Below are positions 26,825 to 34,297 of a stretch of 43,262 bases of DNA, in pieces. A model generated the notes under the pieces. That model saw only the letters and a list, made by a program, of their open reading frames with translations. It was not told where the DNA came from and searched no databases. Position numbers and translations under genes: made by a program. Position 1 is the stretch's first letter. Each line of letters opens with the position of its first letter. Source of the DNA: Candidatus Omnitrophica bacterium 4484_213 (GTDB lineage Bacteria; Omnitrophota; 4484-213); NCBI GenBank assembly GCA_002085025.1, contig MZGK01000021.1, positions 1 to 43,262 on the forward strand, read 5' to 3'.

Positions 26825-26965
26825 AAATGGGCTAAATCACCAATAACCAAGATACAAACAAATCCCAATACCCAATAATCAATAACCAAAGTAAGATGAT
26901 GGTTTCTGCTTGGTTATTGGAATTTGGTGCTTGGTTATTATTTGCTTATTGTATCTTGATGTTTG
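26825..26965. repeat. CCAATAACCAA word array between fumarase beta and tRNA-Thr
   Basis: Left half: ATCACCAATAACCAAGATAC, AAATCCCAATACCCAATAAT, CAATAACCAAAG. Right half, inverted: CTTGGTTATTGGAATTTGG, TTGGTTATTATTTGCTTATT, GTATCTTGATG. It is clearly the same vocabulary as at 13785-13866 and 16230-16460. Confidence 0.8.
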
Positions 26966-26980
26966 GTTATTTTTATAACT

Positions 26981-27056
26981 TGGAGCTAACCGTGGGACTT
27001 GAACCCACAACCGGCGCATTACGAATGCGCTGCTCTACCAATTGAGCTAGGTTAGC
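26981..27056 (-). tRNA. tRNA-Thr (anticodon CGU)
   Basis: The structure has acceptor GCTAACC/GGTTAGC, D-arm GCTCAATTGGTAGAGC, anticodon arm GCGCATTCGTAATGCGC with CGT in the loop, and T-arm TGTGGGTTCAAGTCCCACG, then T and encoded CCA at 26981-26984. It is placed between the two fumarase subunit genes on the same strand. Confidence 0.95.
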
Positions 27057-27063
27057 ATAACTT

Positions 27064-27195
27064 CCTCAAACCACAGAGGTTAGAAAGGGATAGGAAGGGT
27101 TAGCAGGGGGTAGTAGGGGAGCTTCTTCTTCCTTTTTAAACCCTTACTACCCCTTATCACCCATACTAACCCTTTTTCTTCTCGCTGGAGACTGG
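27064..27195. repeat. GGGTTAGAAAGGGATAG element, copy 3
   Basis: It reads ACCACAGAGGTTAGAAAGGG, ATAGGAAGGGTTAGCAGGGG, then the inverse half TTTAAACCCTTACTACCCCT and CACCCATACTAACCC, ending CGCTGGAGACTGGGAAC. It is strongly similar to copies at 629-777 and 32213-32352, and lies between fumarase alpha and tRNA-Thr. Confidence 0.85.
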
Positions 27196-27222
27196 GAACT
27201 TCTGAGAACGTGAAGCGTGAAG

Positions 27223-28053
27223 CTATATTATTCTACTTGCTCTCCTCAGTGCCCAACAACTTATATTCAGAGCCACAGGCAAACCAGCAATATGGGTAGG
27301 ATAAACGAGAATTCTGACCCTTAAAGCGGTTGTTCTGCCTCCTAATCCTAAGGGTCCAATTCCCAATTTGTTTATCCGTGTCAAGAATTCCTGTTCAAGT
27401 TTGGTTAAATTTAACCGAGAATTTACTTTATCTACTGGTCGAAGCAATGCCTGCTTGGAAAGAAGAACTGCCTTATCCAGACTTCCTCCTATTCCAATGC
27501 CGATAAATAAAGGCGGGCAGGCATTTGCCCCTTTTTCTTTTATTATCTTTACAACCCAATCTCCGATTTCCTCAATTGTTGCCGTGGGCTCAAACATATA
27601 AGTTGCGCTGGCATTCTCACTGCCGAACCCTTTTGGCATCAGCGCAATCTTCATCTTATCGCTTGCTGAAATATTAAGATGAATTACTGCTGGGATACTC
27701 TGTGGGTTCTTTCGCAAAAAAGGATCCACAACTGAGTTCCTAAAATAGCCTTTTTGATAACCCTCTTTTATTCCCCTATTTATTGCCTTTTCTAAATCTC
27801 CTTTGATTATTAAGTTTCTGCCAATATCAATAAAAACTATTGGTAGCCCAGTATCCTGGCATAAAGAGAGTTTCTCTCTTTCAGCCAGAGAACAGTTTTC
27901 GATTATCTTCTGCAAAATTTTCTTTGGCCTGCCCCTTTCTTTATCAATGCCCTCTTTAATTGCCGCAAGGACATCTTTGGGCAAATTTCTGTTTGCCTCT
28001 AAACAGAGCTGGGCAACAGTATCTTCAATCTCTTTTGCTTTTATCTGACGCAT
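27223..28053 (-). CDS. class I fumarate hydratase, alpha (N-terminal) subunit
   Basis: This catalytic iron-sulfur subunit of the two-part fumarase/tartrate dehydratase family has 276 residues. Cysteine ligands of the 4Fe-4S cluster are expected in LSLCQDTGLPIVFIDIG near residue 78, in NACPPLFIGIGIGGSLDKAV near residue 180, and at the C-terminal NISCWALRR. The substrate-binding block KGFGSENASATYMFEPT lies near residue 143 and GIGPLGLGGRTTALRV near residue 232. ATG at 28051-28053 is used; a TTG one codon earlier also fits. The product acts with the beta subunit at 26294-26812. With no other TCA genes here, the role (reductive or oxidative) cannot be told. Confidence 0.94.
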   Translation of the reverse strand: MRQIKAKEIEDTVAQLCLEANRNLPKDVLAAIKEGIDKERGRPKKILQKIIENCSLAEREKLSLCQDTGLPIVFIDIGRNLIIKGDLEKAINRGIKEGYQKGYFRNSVVDPFLRKNPQSIPAVIHLNISASDKMKIALMPKGFGSENASATYMFEPTATIEEIGDWVVKIIKEKGANACPPLFIGIGIGGSLDKAVLLSKQALLRPVDKVNSRLNLTKLEQEFLTRINKLGIGPLGLGGRTTALRVRILVYPTHIAGLPVALNISCWALRRASRII

Positions 28054-28112
28054 CAAATAGGGACTACAACGATAAAATTGAGACTACAACGATAAATTAA
28101 TCACAAATGCAT

Positions 28113-28164
28113 CTTGTGCCCGTGAGGGTATTGCCGTAATCAATGCTGAGCGGTAGCGAGGCAT
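28113..28164 (-). repeat. 52-base element, copy 2 (inverted relative to 26198-26249)
   Basis: Bases 28139-28164 are the exact reverse complement of 26198-26223. The element contains the stop codon and last residues (ATAQH) of the GGDEF regulator, so a coding end has been built from it. A short duplication ACTACAACGATAAA lies just beside it (about 28068-28098). Confidence 0.85.
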
Positions 28165-29105
28165 ATTTTATTTTTTCCCAAATGTTTTGCTTGATATAAT
28201 GCTAAATCTGCCTTTTTAATTACCGAACCCTCATTTTGTCCATCTTCGGGGAAGTTAGAAATTCCGATGCTGACTGTCAAAGAAAAGTTCTGTTTTATTA
28301 CATTCTGCAGGCGCTCACCTGCCTTTAAAGCCTGTTCTTTGGTGGTCATTGGGAGAAGAATGACAAACTCATCTCCGCCATACCTGAAAACTGTATCTGC
28401 CGCTCGCACTCCTTTTTTTAAAGAAAAAGCTATTTTTCTGAGCAATCTATCGCCAAACAGGTGCCCTCGGGTGTCATTATATTTCTTAAAATCATCGATA
28501 TCAAGCAGAAATAAAGAAAAGAATTGGTTGTAGCGTTTTGCTCTATTAATTTCTTTTTCTATGAACTCATGAAAATAGCGGTAATTATAAACATTGGTTA
28601 GACCGTCAAGAATGGAAAGCTTTTGATAATGCCTCTTTTGTCTTGCTTCCTGCAAAAGGCGCTGCCTTTCAATTGCCCGTTCGAGAACTATCCTCATCTT
28701 TTTAGAAAGAAAAGGCTTACTAAGATAGTCATAGCCCCCTTCCCGGATTATTTCCACTGCTGATTCTATAGAAGGATGAGCACTGATAACAATTACACAG
28801 CTATTTTCATCTATTTCTTTAATTCTTCTAAGAAATTCTAATATATCTACCTTTGATATCCTAAAATCAATAATTACTATTAAAAAGGGAATCTGCTCAA
28901 TTATCCTTAAAGCCTCTTCCCGAGTAGCGGCAAACTTCACCTTGCGCTCATATTGGAGAAATAGCCTTTTAAATAAATCCCGCGTTGTTTTATTTTTACT
29001 AACAATTATGGCATCTACCCCCTTAAATAATTGGTTTTGGCGAACTGTATCTTTGGCGGATTTAACGGAGGGAATATCTTTAGAGATTATCTTTCTTTCT
29101 TTCAT
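28140..29105 (-). CDS. response regulator with GGDEF domain (diguanylate cyclase)
   Basis: The 321-residue product has an N-terminal receiver domain (residues about 28-145) with the phosphoacceptor in LIVIIDFRISKVDI, Thr/Ser switch region CVIVISAHP and the conserved Lys in YLSKPF. A helical linker leads to a GGDEF domain (residues 165-315): LTNVYNYRYFHEFIEKE, LLDIDDFKKYNDTRGHLFGD and RYGGDEFVILLP. The full GGDEF signature and substrate motifs suggest active c-di-GMP synthesis. The receiver has a short acidic pocket, and its cognate kinase is not in the window. Its start overlaps queD by 26 bases, so it belongs to the murI-queD cluster. The C-terminus is read from the 52-base repeat. Confidence 0.93.
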   Translation of the reverse strand: MKERKIISKDIPSVKSAKDTVRQNQLFKGVDAIIVSKNKTTRDLFKRLFLQYERKVKFAATREEALRIIEQIPFLIVIIDFRISKVDILEFLRRIKEIDENSCVIVISAHPSIESAVEIIREGGYDYLSKPFLSKKMRIVLERAIERQRLLQEARQKRHYQKLSILDGLTNVYNYRYFHEFIEKEINRAKRYNQFFSLFLLDIDDFKKYNDTRGHLFGDRLLRKIAFSLKKGVRAADTVFRYGGDEFVILLPMTTKEQALKAGERLQNVIKQNFSLTVSIGISNFPEDGQNEGSVIKKADLALYQAKHLGKNKICLATAQH

Positions 29106-29454
29106 AATATATGGCTTCTACATCCTTGTTTTCTTTTACCGACACCGCTGAAAGCCAACACCCTCTTTTTTTAAAATCTTTCTCTAATTGCTTAAAGATA
29201 TACTGGGCTATGTTTTCCGAGGTAGGGCTAAAAGACAAAACCTCATTTAGATACTTATGGTCTAAATTTTCTAAAACTTTAATTAATCTCTCTTTGACTT
29301 CGCGGAAATCGACAATCATCCCATCTTTGTTTAACTTCTCTGCCTTGAGACAAACCTCTACCTCCCAGTTATGCCCGTGAAGGTTCTCGCATTTATTTCT
29401 TTGGAAAATTCGGTGAGCGGCGCTAAAGTCCTCTTTTACTCTAATTTTATACAC
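29080..29454 (-). CDS. queD: 6-carboxytetrahydropterin synthase (QueD family)
   Basis: QueD converts 7,8-dihydroneopterin triphosphate to 6-carboxytetrahydropterin in queuosine/7-deazaguanine synthesis. The 124-residue product has the zinc-binding histidines in FSAAHRI (His14) and in ENLHGHNW, and the catalytic Cys in CENLHGH, the CxxxHGH pattern that distinguishes QueD from eukaryotic PTPS. VDFREVKERLIKVLENLDHK and SPTSENIAQYIF complete the fold. It overlaps murI at its start (19 bases) and the GGDEF regulator at its end. No queC or queE is near. Confidence 0.92.
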   Translation of the reverse strand: MYKIRVKEDFSAAHRIFQRNKCENLHGHNWEVEVCLKAEKLNKDGMIVDFREVKERLIKVLENLDHKYLNEVLSFSPTSENIAQYIFKQLEKDFKKRGCWLSAVSVKENKDVEAIYYERKKDNL

Positions 29455-30302
29455 TCTACTCTCCCGATACCCTTTTGCAAAAAATTCTTTCCCAGTTTTT
29501 TAAATCTCTGCGGGGAATCGCTGACATAAAACCTAATCTTTCCCTTTTTATTTACCTCGCTCCTGCGAGGAGGGGGATAAGCAGCAAGCAAATTCCTCTC
29601 CTTCAAAATCTCTCTTGCTTTCTTTGCCGTCTCACTAGCAGAATCAATCAAAATTACTCTCTTGCCAACCGCTTTTTTTATCACTTTCCTTAACAAAGGA
29701 TAGTGCGTGCAACCCAAAATTAAGATATCTATCTTGTTTTTTAAAAAACCTAAATATCTTTGAGCAATCTGCTCGCTAATTTTGTTTTCTAACCAACCCT
29801 CTTCAGCTAAAGGGACAAATAAAGGACACTCCTGAGTAGAAATTTCAACATTTTTATTTTCTCTTCTGCTAAATTTCCTAATTGTGCGTTGATATATCCC
29901 ACTTTCAATAGTCGCCGGGGTAGCGATAACCCCTATTTTCCCCCTGCAGATTTGGACAGTTTTTTCTACTATTGGTTCAATAACGCCTAAGACGGGCACA
30001 CTGAATCTCCTTTTCAATTCGGGGAGAGCCACTGCTGACGAGGAATTACAAGCAACAATAAGCAGTTTGATATTAAACTTCATTAAAAATCGGGCATTGT
30101 GCAAAGAGAATTTTTTGATAATCTCTCTAGACTTTGTCCCATAAGGAACATGGGCAGTATCGCCAAAATAGACAATCTCTTCTTGCGGTAAAATTTTCTG
30201 AAGAGCGCCTACAACGGTCAAGCCACCTATGCCGGAGTCAAACACACCGATAGGCCTGTCCCGCATTGATACCCGGGTCCGGGCCCTATCTCGTAAATCC
30301 AT
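29436..30302 (-). CDS. murI: glutamate racemase
   Basis: This racemase makes D-glutamate for peptidoglycan. The 288-residue product has IGVFDSGIGGLTVVGALQKI near residue 18, FGDTAHVPYGTKS, the first catalytic Cys in LLIVACNSSSAVALPEL near residue 80, and the second in ILGCTHYPLLRKVIKKAV near residue 195, plus IDSASETAKKAREIL. Both cysteines are present, so it should be active. ATG at 30302 overlaps the amidase stop by 17 bases; an internal ATG at 30266 (MRDRPIGVFDSG) is an alternative closer to the usual family start. Its presence with an amidase gene argues that the organism has a peptidoglycan wall. Confidence 0.95.
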   Translation of the reverse strand: MDLRDRARTRVSMRDRPIGVFDSGIGGLTVVGALQKILPQEEIVYFGDTAHVPYGTKSREIIKKFSLHNARFLMKFNIKLLIVACNSSSAVALPELKRRFSVPVLGVIEPIVEKTVQICRGKIGVIATPATIESGIYQRTIRKFSRRENKNVEISTQECPLFVPLAEEGWLENKISEQIAQRYLGFLKNKIDILILGCTHYPLLRKVIKKAVGKRVILIDSASETAKKAREILKERNLLAAYPPPRRSEVNKKGKIRFYVSDSPQRFKKLGKNFLQKGIGRVECIKLE

Positions 30303-31270
30303 TTGTTCTCTCGTATTTTGCTTTGTAGCTCATTATCCCCCGGGCTATCCCCCGGGCAATCTTATATTGATAGACAGGATTTTTTAATCTTATCTCTTCC
30401 CTGGGATTAGAAAGAAAGCCCACTTCTACCAAAACGCCGGGCAAATCTATTCCCCTCAGGACATAAAAATTGCCTCCCTTTACACCTCGATTTCGCAAAT
30501 TAGTCTCTTGGGCTAATCCCCGGGAAATTGCCTCTGCTAATTCCATACTCTCTATCCTATTCTCCCTATAGATGATATTCCATAAACTGATATTGGCATT
30601 TCTGGAAAGAAAGTAGTTTTTCTCAGGCGTAAATTGAAAAGCTGCGTTTTCTCTTTTAGCCACCGCCCGCGTCCAATCATCCATTTCTTCTGAGAGATAA
30701 TAAACCTCAAACCCGCGAGGGGTCTGCTTCTTACCTCTAGCAGAGTTGGCGTGGATACTCACAAAAAAAGCATCTCTATTTTTATTAGCAATTTCCGTCC
30801 TTTTTTTTAAAGAAACAAATCTATCGCTCGCTCTGGTTAGAACAACCTTTAAACCCTTTTCTGCCAAGACTTTTCTTAAATAGCGAGCAATCTTCAGATT
30901 CACTTCTTTTTCTTGCACTCCTCGTCGGCCAATCGCCCCGGGGTCCTTGCCTCCGTGTCCGGGGTCAATAATAATGGTTTTAATTCTATAAATCTGTTTT
31001 TCAGAATAGAGACTCCTTGAGATAGAAATTGTCTCCAACAATAAAACTTATTTTTTTATTTTCCTTATTTAAGGTTACCTTCCGGGTTAAAAAATCATAA
31101 TCGCAATCCCAGCCTGTGGAAATGGATGCAGAAATTAGAGGCAAATAACTTCTGCCTCTGATAGTTACGAGCTTATGCGTCCTTATACTCTGGCTGATAG
31201 GAGCGCAGGAGGTTAAACAAAAGGTAAAAAAAAATATTAGAACCGATATTCTAAAATTTTTGGGTCGCAA
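30286..31270 (-). pseudogene. N-acetylmuramoyl-L-alanine amidase lipoprotein, frameshifted with probable internal loss
   Basis: Frame 1 (31001-31270) is a lipoprotein start, MRPKNFRISVLIFFFTFCLT then SCAPISQS (lipobox Cys), followed by a copper-amine-oxidase-N-like segment (THKLVTIRGRSYLPLISASI, WDCDYDFLTRKVTLNK) that stops after VGDNFYLKESLF. Frame 2 (30286 to about 31041, TTG start if used alone) is a complete Amidase_3 domain: TIIIDPGHGGKDPGAIGRRG (zinc His), VNLKIARYLRKVLAEKG, FVSIHANSARGK (zinc His) and GVLVEVGFLSNPRE (catalytic Glu). In relatives a single protein spans both, with about 50-60 residues between that I cannot find here. The amidase frame could still be translated, but without its own signal. 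Confidence 0.8.
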
Positions 31271-31812
31271 AGTCCGAACCTCCGAAAGTGATTTTTGCTA
31301 ATTATGTTTTTATCCTCAGCCCCGAAGTTTCGGAGGGCTTCCCTGCCGGCAGGCAGCGGCTCTCGCCCTGCACCAGAACGGTTCAGGGCTCGCTTCGCGA
31401 GGAAGGAAAGAAAAAACAAAAGGTGGAAATCTGCTTTGCAGATTTCCCATCCTCAGCCCGCCTACGCTAAAGCTACAGGTATTATTAGGGACAACTTCTC
31501 TATTGTCCTTAAAAGGAAATTGGCGGGCTTCGGCTCTCGCTTCGCGCAACACAGCAAAAATCTGCTGCGCAGATTTATATTTGCCCTTTGGACCTAGGGG
31601 GCTTACCGAAGGTAAGTATAATCCCCTAGCTATCCTGCGCTTGCCTTCGGTAAACTTCGGCTCAGATTTCCCTCGCCTTTAGCTCGGGCAAATCTCTTCG
31701 CCTTACGGCGTAAGGAAAATGGAATAGCGCCCTGACGCTTCCGTCGGGGCTATCCTCCTCGCTTACTCGCTCCGCTCGCGCACTCGTCGGCTCTCGCTTC
31801 GCGAGAAGGGAA
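31271..31812. other. 542-base noncoding region dense in perfect hairpins
   Basis: No gene with supporting signals is seen. The stretch is a series of short palindromes: AAATCTGC-TTT-GCAGATTT (31427-31445), AAATCTGC-TGC-GCAGATTT (31559-31577), GGGGGCTTACCGAAGGTAAG (about 31596-31615) nested inside CTAGGGG/CCCCTAG, GCTCTCGCTTCGCG twice, CCGGCAGGCAG, and CGCCTTACGGCG. GC content and hairpin density are well above the rest of the window. It lies directly 3' of ssrA in the sense direction and ahead of the amidase. Confidence 0.7.
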
Positions 31813-32195
31813 TGGTGGAGGCGCGGGGATTTGAACCCCGGTCCCTAAATACTTCCGTAAGAGCATCTACATACATAGCCTATTTTTTGAATTCGCTTCT
31901 CCTCTCTCCAATAGGCAGGATAAAAAAGAAGCTATCCTGAAAAGAAATTCGCCCTCTACCCTTCAGGAAAGGATAGTTGGCTATCCTGCTGCCTTAATCT
32001 ATCTTAACCCGCAGGCAGGTCAAGTAGACCGCTACTGATTAGACAGCAGCTAATGCCTCAGAAGCAAGAATTTCTTCTGCTTCTGCTACTGGATTGTAGT
32101 TGGCATTTGTATTTTGCCTGGTGTTTAATGAGGCCTCCAGACAACCTCAGTATGCCGCTCTCACCTCCATATTTAGATCGAATCCTTTCGCCCCC
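31813..32195 (-). ncRNA. ssrA: transfer-messenger RNA
   Basis: tmRNA rescues stalled ribosomes with SmpB. The tRNA-like ends pair as GGGGGCG (5', 32189-32195) with CGCCTCC plus A and encoded CCA (31813-31816). The T-arm is CCGGGGTTCAAATCCCCG. The 5' region reads AAAGGATTCGATCTAAATAT, usual for tmRNA. The tag reading frame is at 32039-32104. Downstream of it are several long stems, such as GGATAG words near 31918-32000, consistent with pseudoknots. The length is about 383 nt. It is transcribed after smpB, 122 bases away, across repeat copy 4. Confidence 0.95.
32039..32104 (-). other. tmRNA tag reading frame, 21 residues ending ALAAV
   Basis: From resume codon GCC (32102-32104) to TAA (32039-32041) the tag reads ANYNPVAEAEE, then ILAS, then EALAAV. 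Most bacterial tags end in LAA, VAA or MAA at the carboxyl terminus; here a valine follows LAA. The tag is longer than the 11 residues of E. coli but within the known range. Confidence 0.75.
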
Positions 32196-32212
32196 ACGAA
32201 AAAGGTCACCAA

Positions 32213-32352
32213 GTCACCAGTCATCAGAAAATTACAGGGGTTGGAAAGGGATAGAAAGGGTTAGCAAGAGGTAGCAGGGGAATTTCTCATTCCCTTTCTA
32301 ACCCTTCTTACTCCTTATCACCCCGTACTAACCATTTTCCCTCCCTGGGGAC
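32213..32352. repeat. GGGTTAGAAAGGGATAG element, copy 4
   Basis: It reads CACCAGTCATCAGAAAATTA, CAGGGGTTGGAAAGGGATAG, then the inverse half CATTCCCTTTCTAACCCTTC, CACCCCGTACTAACC, and CTCCCTGGGGACTGG. It overlaps the 3' end of smpB and reaches close to the 5' end of ssrA. Confidence 0.85.
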
Positions 32353-32812
32353 TGGAAACTGGGAACCTTTTGCTGTAGCCTGCGGCTTTCTTCATCTCCC
32401 TTTCTACTTCTCTTTTCTTTATCTTTTCCCGTTTATCATAAGCTCGCTTTCCCTTGGCAACGGCCAATTCTACCTTTGCTAGATCCCTCTTAAAATACAA
32501 CTTTAAGGGAATCAAAGCCATTCCTTTTTCGGCTACCTTTCCTGCCAATCTATTAATTTCTCTTTTATGAAGTAGGAGTTTTCGCAGCCGCAGAGGATCA
32601 TATTTTGCGTCACTACTCTGCGAAAAAGGACCGATATAGAGATTGGACAAAAAGACCTCTTCTTTCTCTATATGAGCAAAGCTATCTTTTAAGCTTACCT
32701 TTCCCTCGCGTAAAGATTTTACCTCACTGCCCTTTAGTTCAATCCCTGCTTCTAAGCTTTCTAAGATAGTATAATCATATCTTGCCTTGCGGTTGGTGGC
32801 TATTGCTTTCAT
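32318..32812 (-). CDS. smpB: SsrA-binding protein
   Basis: SmpB delivers tmRNA to stalled ribosomes. The product has 164 residues: the OB-fold core YDYTILESLEAGIELKGSEV then KSLREGKVSLKDSFAH, PLRLRKLLLHKREINRLAGK, GMALIPLKLYFKRDLAKVEL, and the basic decoding tail GKRAYDKREKIKKREVEREM. The tail normally ends soon after this; here about 19 more residues (YSKRFPVSSPQGGKMVSTG) are read from repeat copy 4. The tail inserts into the empty mRNA channel, so the extension is of functional interest. It precedes ssrA on the same strand, a common pairing. Confidence 0.96.
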   Translation of the reverse strand: MKAIATNRKARYDYTILESLEAGIELKGSEVKSLREGKVSLKDSFAHIEKEEVFLSNLYIGPFSQSSDAKYDPLRLRKLLLHKREINRLAGKVAEKGMALIPLKLYFKRDLAKVELAVAKGKRAYDKREKIKKREVEREMKKAAGYSKRFPVSSPQGGKMVSTG

Positions 32813-32843
32813 ATTTTACCATATAGAGCCAAAATAGTCAAAG

Positions 32844-34082
32844 TTAAAACTTCTTTTTACGCCAATTTTCTTCTATTTTTTCTAGACTAAAATAGCATTT
32901 TTGCCGAAAGGCGTCTTCGATACTTTCTCCTTCCTTTAATTTCTCCAATATCTTCTTAATCCGCCACATTCCGTATTCGTCAATTATATAACTTACAAAG
33001 CAATAAGATTGCTGGTAAGCACGAGTAACGAGCTCGGGAGAAGCGCAGGAAAAAGCAATTTCCAAATCCCTAAGAGAAAAAAAGCCTCTTTCTTTTAATA
33101 TTTTATAAAAGCGCTCTAATTCTGCTGAAGGGCCCGGATATTGTTCATATTGGGCTAACCCCTCGTTAAGCCAGATTGGGCAATTTCCTCCTGCCAAATC
33201 GCGCACCAAAACATGGGTATATTCGTGACGGAGAACTTCTTTGAGTTTGCCTTTTATATCTAAAACCTGGTCAGCGGAGATTCTGATTTTACCGTCATAG
33301 ACCCCTAAGGACCTTGTATTTACTAACTTTTGATAATCATCGGTTGAATAGACCAAAACAATTACTTTGTAGTGAGGAAAATAATTGAAGTCCTGGCCAA
33401 CCTCCCGATATGCCTGCTCTAAATAATCCCTAATTTTATACTCCTGATTTCGGACGGCATTTTCCTGATAGCGAATATCAAAGTGGTAATTGCTGACTTT
33501 ATCCAACTTACTCTCTACCTCAATCTCCTGCGAAATTTTTTCTAATCTTCGCTTTATTCCCTCCTGCTCGGGGTTTATTTCTAAACATCTTTGCCAATAC
33601 TCCTTTGCTTCTTTTACCTTCTGACTATCGTAGCAAACATCCCCCAATAGAGAAAGAGCATCGGGATTATCCTTATCGTAAGATAATGCCTGCTTTAAAA
33701 ATCTTTCTGCTTCTCGGTATTTCCTATTTTGAAAATATTCATAACCCTGGTTAATGCATAAAGCAGTTATGTTTTTAATCAACAAAGGAGTCCTTTGCAA
33801 CTCTAGCGTCTTCTTTAAAATATCAATTGCCTCTTCTGTCTTGCCCTCGTCGGCTAATTTCAGGGCATAATTATTATAAGCAGTGCAGAGATTTCTTCTG
33901 ATAGTCTCATTATTGGGAAATTGCCTTGAGGCAATTTTAAACTGCAAAATTGCCTCGCGATATTCTCCTCTATTTAATGCCTCTATTCCCTTTTGATTAT
34001 GGTTCTCCCTGGCAGGGACATTGGGAAGAAAAAGGAATAAAAAAAGAAATAAAACTAAATAAATCTTTAGTTTTTTAGGCAT
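32844..34082 (-). CDS. TPR-repeat protein with C-terminal gluzincin metallopeptidase domain
   Basis: The 412-residue product has a signal peptide (KLKIYLVLFLFLFLFLPNVP). Residues 30-190 are TPR-like helices: IEALNRGEYREAILQFKIAS, YEYFQNRKYREAERFLKQAL, YWQRCLEINPEQEGIKRRLE. From residue 200 a peptidase domain of the M61-like 'peptidase MA' group follows, with zinc motif HExxH in VLRHEYTHVLVRDLAGG near residue 288 and the third ligand Glu in PIWLNEGLAQYEQ near residue 310. It is probably a periplasmic or surface protease or peptidase-like scaffold. It is 32 bases upstream of smpB. Confidence 0.85.
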   Translation of the reverse strand: MPKKLKIYLVLFLFLFLFLPNVPARENHNQKGIEALNRGEYREAILQFKIASRQFPNNETIRRNLCTAYNNYALKLADEGKTEEAIDILKKTLELQRTPLLIKNITALCINQGYEYFQNRKYREAERFLKQALSYDKDNPDALSLLGDVCYDSQKVKEAKEYWQRCLEINPEQEGIKRRLEKISQEIEVESKLDKVSNYHFDIRYQENAVRNQEYKIRDYLEQAYREVGQDFNYFPHYKVIVLVYSTDDYQKLVNTRSLGVYDGKIRISADQVLDIKGKLKEVLRHEYTHVLVRDLAGGNCPIWLNEGLAQYEQYPGPSAELERFYKILKERGFFSLRDLEIAFSCASPELVTRAYQQSYCFVSYIIDEYGMWRIKKILEKLKEGESIEDAFRQKCYFSLEKIEENWRKKKF

Positions 34083-34087
34083 AACAT

Positions 34088-34120
34088 AGCTTTGTCGGAA
34101 GCGAAGCCTCGGACAAAGCT
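34088..34120. repeat. TTTGTCGGAAGCG hairpin (variant of the TGTCCGAAG family)
   Basis: AGCTTTGTC-CGAGGCTTCGCTTCC-GACAAAGCT-type stem, with GGAAGCGAAGCCTC in the loop arms. It lies just upstream of the TPR peptidase start codon. It is related to 3947-3969 and 34274-34296. Confidence 0.7.
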
Positions 34121-34124
34121 ACTT

Positions 34125-34181
34125 TTGCGTTTTGCGAAGTCTTTGCGTCTTGGCGGTTCTTTTTTTGCGTCTTGGCGGTTC
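34125..34181. repeat. TTTGCGTCTTGGCGGTTC direct repeat
   Basis: The word occurs twice (about 34143-34160 and 34165-34182), preceded by TTTTGCGTTTTGCGAAG. The second copy abuts the encoded CCA end of tRNA-Leu. Confidence 0.75.
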
Positions 34182-34268
34182 TGGTGCCGAAGCGGGGATT
34201 TGAACCCCGATGAGATTGCTCTCACTAGCTCCTGAAGCTAGCGCGTCTGCCAGTTCCGCCACTTCGGC
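34182..34268 (-). tRNA. tRNA-Leu (anticodon CAG)
   Basis: This class II tRNA is 87 nt with a long variable arm. Acceptor GCCGAAG/CTTCGGC, D-arm with TGGCGGAACTGGCAGACGC, anticodon arm GCTAGCTTCAGGAGCTAG with CAG, variable arm TGAGAGCAATCTCA, and T-arm CGGGGTTCAAATCCCCG. A and encoded CCA are at 34182-34185. It is followed on the same strand by the TPR peptidase gene. Confidence 0.96.
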
Positions 34269-34273
34269 AAGTT

Positions 34274-34296
34274 TGTCCGAAGTTTCGCTTCGGACA
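34274..34296. repeat. TGTCCGAAG hairpin, copy 2
   Basis: TGTCCGAAG-TTTCG-CTTCGGACA is identical in its stem to 3947-3969 but inverted in the loop. It sits between the acylphosphatase stop (34298) and the tRNA-Leu 5' end (34268) and could act as a terminator or processing hairpin. Confidence 0.8.
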
Positions 34297-34297
34297 G

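Noticed and set aside
31237-31597. Several 60-100 codon ORFs on both strands after the amidase
   Set aside because: They overlap each other, follow palindromic words and have no ribosome binding sites, so they are by-products of the hairpin-rich block.
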